Assembly (NCBI RefSeq): GCF_031143425.1
Contig: NC_090438.1
Span: 777,863,138 to 777,927,137 of the forward strand
Source of the DNA: Pleurodeles waltl
Taxonomy: Eukaryota; Chordata; Amphibia; Caudata; Salamandridae
Reading direction: 5' to 3'
DNA: 64,000 nt
In this document: in pieces, positions 58,472 through 64,000 of the stretch
Numbering within the stretch: position 1 is the stretch's first letter
How the letters are laid out: each line of letters starts with the position of its first letter
Notes under the pieces: generated by a model
The model's database searches: none
What the model was told of the DNA's origin: nothing
Seen by the model: the letters and a program-made list of their open reading frames with translations, nothing else
Program-made: the position numbers and the translations under genes

Positions 58472-58605
58472 GGGCCTCATTACAACAAGTTGTAACCGCG
58501 ACCGCACTCCCGCGGTGCACATTATGACATCCCGCTCGGGATGTGGGCCGCAACATGGGAGCCGGCTCCAAATGGTCTTTGACCGCCAGGGTTGTAATGA
58601 GGGCC
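58472..58605. mobile_element. 134-bp minimal MITE with TTG target duplication
   Basis: The ends GGGCCTCATTACAAC and GTTGTAATGAGGGCC are inverted repeats with one mismatch. TTG flanks both sides (58,469-58,471 and 58,606-58,608). Internally it is GC-rich, with CCGCGACCGCACTCCCGCGG and an inverted GGGATG/CATCCC pair. It shares its tips with the longer elements at 4,557, 5,963 and 27,176. Confidence 0.88.
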
Positions 58606-59626
58606 TTGATCTACGACAGAAAGCTGGCCTGCTAAGCATCTTTGTCTTTCTGGGTTGCTGTGGATAAGCAACCAAGTTTAAGATGAAAAGCGATGGTGGA
58701 AGGTTGAGTTTAGATACAGTATTGAACAAATACAACTCCAATAACAATGGGAGTGTTAACCAAGTTTGTGAGATTTTGTAAATAAACAACAGTTTAATAA
58801 TATCTCAGAATACATAAATATATTTACATTAAAAACGAAGGTCAAATGAAAACAAGCATTAGCAAAACCGACATGTCTGGTGTTTATATGTAAAAGTCAT
58901 TGTAATTAGGCAACACTATGTTTGTATCTTCCCTAGAGTTTGTTAAGATAAGTGTGTGAAACACACTATGGTGTTCATTATGAACATGGCGATAAACACA
59001 ATGCACCGCCGGCAGTGGCGGTCCGGACCCCCAAATAATGAAGCCCATGAGAAACAAGTAGCGGTCCATCCACACTCCGCCATCTTTGTAGTCCCAACGA
59101 CCACGGAGGAGGCTGCCCACAGGCCGGCGCAAAGGCCCTACCTGCCCACCAAATAATGAAATACCAGACCGGAATCAGTTCCGGGAGGGAACCACCACCA
59201 GGCAAAGCGTGGCGGAAATGAACAATATGAAAGAAAACACTCACTGGAGGTACACAGAACATGCCGACACAGACATGAAGCAAGAGTTGGAAATAATGCC
59301 AGTGCTTCTCCTTGCCATATTCCTCCAGGACCGTGACCAATGACGAAGACAACGACGGTAAGTACAGCAGCCTAGTACACATGGGAAGAAAGGGCACAGT
59401 TACACACCCACTCCAACCACCCCGCAATGCACTCCCAAACCCTCCCACATCCCAAGCCATACATATCATAACAAAGTGTGCTTACCAGACACAAGCCAAG
59501 AAATACCTGCACCAACGTACACACATGTGCACACCACACCCCCACAGTGAAAGGCTGAGCAACGCCACAATATTGTGCCAACAGCACTGCTGGGCACTTA
59601 AAATGTATTAGAAATATCAAAATGAA

Positions 59627-61533
59627 TGTCTAAATAAGGCCATTGTCCAGTCCATCGTTAAGTCCCTGAAGGGCCAATATATCCCGGACTTGACTCCCAT
59701 GTGTGCAAAGGATACTCCACTGGAAAGGGGCATCAATGGGGCAGCCAGGCATCTCAGGGAACAGGGGCAGGGGGTGGCGGGTGTAGGGACTTAGGTCTGG
59801 AAGGGGGGGTCTTGGGCTTAGGTCTGGGAGGTGGAGGGGGTTTGGGCTTGCCCTTGGAAGGAGGGGGAGTGGGCCTGGACCGGGTGTGGCAGAGGGACCT
59901 GGGGCTTCCTGCCTGGGGAAGGGGCATGGGAATGGGAAGGGTGGACTGGGGTGGACTTAGACCAGGAAGGAGTGAACTGGGCAAGGTCATGGGAACGTTT
60001 AGGGACAAGATGGGGTGGGCCAGAGGGTTCACACAGGTCAACACAGGATAGGAAAATCTTCTTAGGTACAGTTGGAGGGGATTTGGAGGCAGGTCTGGGA
60101 GTGGAGGTTGAGGGAGTGCTCATACCAGGTGTAGGTGTGCCGGATGTGGATGCAGGTGCCTGTACAGTCTGCTTATGTGTGGTGGATGAGTGTTATGTGG
60201 ATGTGTGTGTATGTTTGAGTGTTTTGGGTGGAGAGGGGTGGACACAATGGGAGAAGACAGGCTGCCAGTGTAAATGGATGTTGTCTGGGTGTCTGCAGGT
60301 CTGGTGAGTGTGTTGCAAGTGTCTGTAAATGTAGTAGTGATGAGTGCAGGTGTGGTGTCAGAGGTGCATGTCTGGATGTCAGATGTTGTGGTGACTGAAT
60401 GAATGTTGACAGCAGCAGTGACTGAGGGTGCAGTGCATGTGGGTGTGCACAAGGACACAAGAGCACAGGGTTGGGGAAACAAAACAAGAAAGAAGTATGT
60501 CAAATCCTGAATATAGGTACATTATGGGTCTCACACACACTCCCACCCAGGTCAGGCACGTACCCTCAGCAGAAACAACATACGTTTTGAATGTGCCCCT
60601 GAATAGTGGGCAAGATCCCAGAATACACCACATAACCCTCATTAAACACAACCCTGATACACTGTGTGAAGTACACCCATGAGAGACCATGCCCAGCCAA
60701 TGTACTTACAAGTCCATAAGGCCACAATGAATACCAGATGACAAAAAGGGGACCCCTCATAGGCCTATAGAGCCTGCCATAACTAGGTATTACACCATCC
60801 CAAGGACTTGGACGGGGCAGGACTGCAGGGACACACCTATCTAAGTGCCTGGCACTACCATGCATACATCCCACAGCACCCACATTCAACCATCGAAGTG
60901 GTATCACAACAGTGTTGCTACTCACCCCCTTGTGGCTGCTGTGCTGCCTTCAAGCGCCCATCCAAATCCAGATAGGCCACCACCAGAATGCAGGCCATTA
61001 GGGGGGTCAGGGTCCGATGGGCACTCCTTCCTCATTGGGAGGCCTTCCCCAGCTGGGCCATTCCGGTCTTCCTGGCCCAGCACCTCAGGTCCTCCCACCA
61101 CTTCCTGCAGTGGGTGCTCCACTGGTTGTAGACCCCCAGGGTCCGCACTTCCTTAGCGATGGCTTGCCACAGGCCTTTCTTTTGATGGGCGCTGACCTGC
61201 ATGGGACACACAGAACAAAGAAACATACGTCAGTGTTGGTGCCCCGTATACATAGGCCATGCCGTTCCATATTGAACGGCCAATGTTGACATGCATTTGA
61301 ACAAATTACAGGCAGAACGTGCCAGACAACCTGCGGCTGGGCAGTCACACATCGAACACACATGCATACAGGCATCCGCCACAATCACACACATCTACGG
61401 GTGACAGATGGCAACTCACCTGCTCCTCTGGTCGCCCATACAACTTCGCATACAGGGGTAGGACCCCGTCCACCAGCTTCTCCAGCTCCTCCGCGGTGAA
61501 GGCCCGGGCCTGTTCCCCTGTGACACACGCCAT
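59627..61533 (-). pseudogene. Harbinger Myb/SANT-like accessory protein gene
   Basis: Exon 1 (61,533-61,420) starts MACVTGEQARAFTAEELEKL and ends LYGRPEEQ at a consensus GTGAGT donor. Exon 2 (61,196-60,926) follows a CATGCAG acceptor in phase, reading VSAHQKKGLWQAIAKEVRTL, GVYNQWSTHCRKWWEDLRCW and ARKTGMAQLGKASQ. Then comes a TGA at 61,034, after which the same frame stays open through GRSAHRTLTPLMACILVV and RLKAAQQPQG to a GTGAGT donor. The third part (from about 60,503) is a Thr/Ser/Pro-rich tail (SVTAAVNIHSVTTTSDIQTC, STPSTSTPRPASKSPPTVPK) with one frame change, ending in the helix LQGLNDGLDNGLI near 59,627. The tri-helical SANT/Myb domain would bind Harbinger ends and bring the transposase to the nucleus and DNA. 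The TGA looks like a CGA transition. Confidence 0.82.
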
Positions 61534-62114
61534 CTCGGGGACCAGACTCAGGACACAGCAGCACACGCAGTGCAGTACTACCCTTCTCGTGATTCAGGAG
61601 TCAAGTGTCAATGGGCTGACAAAATGGCAGTAGATATCGCGGCGGTGTGCACCGTCCTAACCGGCGGCGATCATGATTGGCCAAGGTTCCCCATTGACAA
61701 CTATGTAATCCAATGATCAGGTGCACGGCGGTGAACACCTCCTTCCGCCATGATGACTAATGCCAACGGAGTGAAGTCGCTTCCACTCTAGCATACCTGG
61801 TTGACAGTAGGCTGCCATTTTGCTTCCACCACATCTCCAGAGCCTGGCCGGGGACCTCAGCCATGGCCCCATTCTCTCTTCCCTTCATCACTTGCTGACA
61901 TGATTCTATGATCCCCACATGTACCCATGGTTGGAAGTGTGTCCACACTGTGATGCCATTATGACAGAGAAACCTCAGCACACATTTGGCTGACGGTTTA
62001 CCTCATTCTTTTTGTTTGTGGCGTTACCTATGTGACGTATTTTGAAAAGTACAGTGACATCATGTGATGCAAGTGTATGTTGACATTCAGAATGTGTTCT
62101 TTCCTCCCCCATAG

Positions 62115-63221
62115 GTACAGACCCATGTGGTGGCAGATGACCGCATCTGTTTACAGACCCCCTTGTAGATCTGGACACTATGGAGGAACGTCACATCACT
62201 ATCACCTACCGACTCAATAGAGCTACAAACCATGACCTATGTGCATTAATGGATCCTGTTCTGAAGCAGGCCCATCGGAATCAGCATGCCATCCCTACAA
62301 CTGTGCAAGTGCTATCTGTGCTCCATTTTTTTGGCCACAGGCTCATTTCAGGTGACAGTGGGCATGGCTGCAGGGGTCTCACAGCCAATGTTCAGCCTCA
62401 TCCTGTCCAAATTCCTGGATGCCTTTGTTCACCACTTGCAGACTTATGTCCAGTTTCCCCAAAGGGCTGAACTCACCACCATCAAATCCCCATTCTATGC
62501 CTTCGCTAATATCCCCCACGTGATAGGTGCCATTGATGGAACTCACATAGCTCTTATACCCCCTAGAGTGAATAAACAGGTGTCTAGGAATCATAAGAAC
62601 TATCACTCCATGAATGTACAATTGGTGTGTACTGCTGATCAGTACATATCACATGTCAATGCCAGGTTCCCAGGATCAGTCCATGATTCTTTTGTCCTGA
62701 GAAACAACAGTGTGCCACACATGATGGGACAACTACAAGGGGACAGAGCTTGGCTCATAGGTGAGTGTGTATGACACTGGATCAGTTACATAGCTGACAG
62801 GAAGGCTGTATGCAAGTAAAGGCAGTTTGTACAAGTCCTCTTTCACCCACTTTTGAAGGTGATTCTGCCTACCCCAACTTGTAATGGTTCCTGTCACCTG
62901 TGAGGAATCCCAGGACAGATGCAGAGAGGAATTATAATGAGGCCCATGATCGTTCTAGGAGGGTGACAGAGTGCAAGATTTTGGTGTCTCCATCTCTCTG
63001 GGGGATCCCTGTGCTATGTCCCTGACAAGGTGTGTAAGATAGTGGTGGCCTGTTGCATGCTGTACAACTTGGCTGTGAGGAAAGCTGTCCCACTTCTGGA
63101 CGAGGAGGGTGCCGACCAACCAGCCCTGCAACCTCAGAGAGGGGATGAGAGTGATGGTAAAAAAGAAGAGGGGGAAGATCTCAACTCCAGGACCCAGCTA
63201 ATCCGGCTATACTTCCAGTGA
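62115..63221 (+). pseudogene. PIF/Harbinger DDE transposase (HARBI1-like), lightly damaged
   Basis: An acceptor (TTTCCTCCCCCATAG) ends at 62,114. The frame reads MEERHITITYRLNRATNHDL from 62,180, then LCALMDPVLKQ and TVQVLSVLHF, shifts frame at a run of seven T (62,326-62,332), and continues ATGSFQVTVGMAAGVSQPMF, IPHVIGAIDGTHIALIPP, YHSMNVQLVCTADQYISHV, RFPGSVHDSFVLRN and AWLIG. The donor GTGAGT at 62,761 and the acceptor TTTTGAAG (to 62,858) join in phase to give GDSAYPNL, a TAA (62,882), then WFLSPVRNPRTDAERNYNEA and HDRSRRVTECK. After a further shift comes HLSGGSLCYVPDKVCKIVVA to a stop at 63,221. Catalytic residues are visible: Asp in AIDGTH, Asp in GDSAYP and Glu in RRVTE. Three lesions inactivate it. 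Confidence 0.9.
62761..62858 (+). other. 98-bp intron in the Harbinger transposase gene
   Basis: GTGAGTGTGT at the donor and CTTTTGAAG at the acceptor. It lies between the first and second base of the Gly codon just before the second catalytic Asp. Splicing restores the expected WLIGDSAYP, whereas reading through gives a stop after four codons. Confidence 0.8.
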
Positions 63222-63516
63222 CCCTAAGGTACTGTTCAATGATGCTGATGTCTTCACTGCATAGTTACAGTCTGTCTCATGTAATAAGTACTGTGGTGTC
63301 TTTTGTCATTGACAATGCTAAATCATGAGTGAAGTGGCATGTGCCAGGGAACCCAGTATTAGGTACAGTGTGACATACTTCCGACACTATAGTGTGTTGG
63401 ATACCCTCCTGCAATAAAAGTGTGATTATGATAGTAACTGGCTAATGCATTTACAATCACAATTGATCTCTCATATTGATGAAGGACATACGATTTGAGT
63501 GCACAGGTGTATTTAT

Positions 63517-64000
63517 TCAATGATAATATATACATAGGTTTTGGGACAGTGAAAGAGAGTGGGCGCATGGTGAAAAACATACTGAGGTACATATGCTCAG
63601 CTGTTGGCTGCACTGGGGTTTAGTCCATGTGGCCATTGGAAGATGGTGTGATGGCAGTGCCATGTCAACAAGGTAGCTCAGTGGCACACAAGGGAGACAG
63701 TTCAGGGCAGAGTCACTTCCTGGTGCTCGGCTGAGGGCATGTTTGTGAAGGTGCAGCTGGGCTGCAGGGGTAGGGGTGCTTGTTTCCTGTGAGTCCTCTG
63801 GCAGTGCCACCAGTCCAGTGGATGCTGCAGATGTAGATGGCAGGGCAGAGTCCTGGCTAGTGGTTGGGGTTTGCAGGTGAATGGAGGACTCAGGCTGGCT
63901 GTGGTACTGGTGCTGTATCACCTCTGCAATGGTGTCCATGGTGGAATTGAGCTGTTTCCATTGCTCTATGGCCTCGTGGTGGTGTGCTATCTGCAGCCTC
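63517..64000 (-). CDS. C-terminal part of a second accessory-type ORF, open to the window edge
   Basis: The minus-strand frame is open from the window end to a stop at 63,517. It begins RLQIAHHHEAIEQWKQLNST, a charged helix that could be a coiled coil, followed by MDTIAEVIQHQYH. Then come a Ser/Thr/Pro/Gln linker (TPTTSQDSALPSTSAASTGL) and a tail with hydrophobic patches (ALNCLPCVPLSYLVDMALPS). Helix followed by low-complexity linker and short tail resembles the C-terminus of Myb-type Harbinger accessory proteins, but the DNA-binding part would lie beyond 64,000. It converges on the transposase, so it is a second gene besides the one at 59.6-61.5 kb. The upstream Met at 63,939 need not be the start. 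Function is inferred from context only. Confidence 0.45.
   Translation of the reverse strand, partial: RLQIAHHHEAIEQWKQLNSTMDTIAEVIQHQYHSQPESSIHLQTPTTSQDSALPSTSAASTGLVALPEDSQETSTPTPAAQLHLHKHALSRAPGSDSALNCLPCVPLSYLVDMALPSHHLPMATWTKPQCSQQLSICTSVCFSPCAHSLSLSQNLCIYYH

Larger units (their letters stand above)
58970..64000. mobile_element. PIF/Harbinger element, near complete, right end outside the window
   Basis: The left tip is probably GGTGTTCATTATGAACATGG at 58,970, followed by a GC-rich sub-terminal zone (CCGCCGGCAGTGGCGGTCCGG). Inside are a minus-strand Myb/SANT accessory gene (59,627-61,533) and a plus-strand DDE transposase (62,115-63,221), head to head with about 0.6 kb between start regions. 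The right tip is not visible. An additional minus-strand ORF (63,517 to the edge) either belongs to the same element or marks a neighbouring one. Lesions are few, so this is the youngest coding element in the window. Confidence 0.8.

Noticed and set aside
59754..60123. Proline-rich protein as an independent gene
   Set aside because: It lies in the expected place of the low-complexity tail of the Harbinger Myb-type protein and joins it after one frame change.

Overview
This window is vertebrate nuclear DNA made almost entirely of transposable elements in various states of decay. I find no convincing host gene, tRNA, rRNA or other cellular RNA gene. The mix of elements suggests a giant-genome salamander, most likely a newt of the Pleurodeles type: DIRS-type tyrosine-recombinase retrotransposons, Ty3/Gypsy, an L1/Tx1-like LINE, PIF/Harbinger elements with a Myb/SANT partner gene, a BED-finger hAT, very long LTRs, and GC-rich hairpin-filled MITEs. 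That assignment is an inference from element content, not from a diagnostic host gene.

Layout. 1-3.7 kb: no gene found. 3.7-4.56 kb: a hairpin-rich non-autonomous element abutting a minus-strand Ty3/Gypsy gag-pol relic (4.56-6.9 kb), which is itself split by a 594-bp Harbinger-like MITE (5.96-6.56 kb). 7.1-12.4 kb: diverged minisatellites and a probable solo LTR. 12.4-18 kb: mostly unassigned, with a probable LTR (about 13.8-15.04 kb) and a minus-strand DIRS-type tyrosine-recombinase end (17.06-17.53 kb). 18.6-18.94 kb: a 105-bp tandem repeat. 19.3-22.7 kb: a minus-strand L1-like LINE. 23.5-28.2 kb: a plus-strand hAT relic interrupted by a promoter-like segment with a 101-bp tandem array (25.2-26.1 kb) and by a second copy of the 3.7-kb hairpin element (27.18-27.98 kb). 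29.36-29.84 kb: another MITE. 30.9-34.2 kb: an unrecognised gene relic with phase-compatible exons.

34.7-44.8 kb is a nested stack. A minus-strand DIRS element has been opened by a 2,536-bp solo LTR with a perfect 5-bp target duplication, and by a 4,970-bp element bounded by TTAA and short inverted ends, which suggests piggyBac-type insertion. The big element contains a chain of hairpins, a hairpin higher-order array with a period near 360 bp, and a second unrelated array with a period near 370 bp. 47.73-48.24 kb is a MITE with a TAA duplication. 49.4-52.9 kb is an APE-type LINE interrupted by a young-looking A-tailed SINE-like element. 57.8-58.2 kb holds a 180-bp duplication and 58.47-58.61 kb a 134-bp MITE with a TTG duplication. 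58.97 kb to the window end is a near-complete PIF/Harbinger element: a Myb/SANT accessory gene (minus) lies head to head with a DDE transposase (plus), both broken by only a few lesions. The end of a further accessory-type ORF enters from the right edge.

The most unusual signal is structural. Several different non-autonomous elements are strings of near-perfect hairpins. Between two separate copies of one family (3.86 and 27.32 kb) the internal differences in one 16-bp stem are both compensated, so pairing is preserved.
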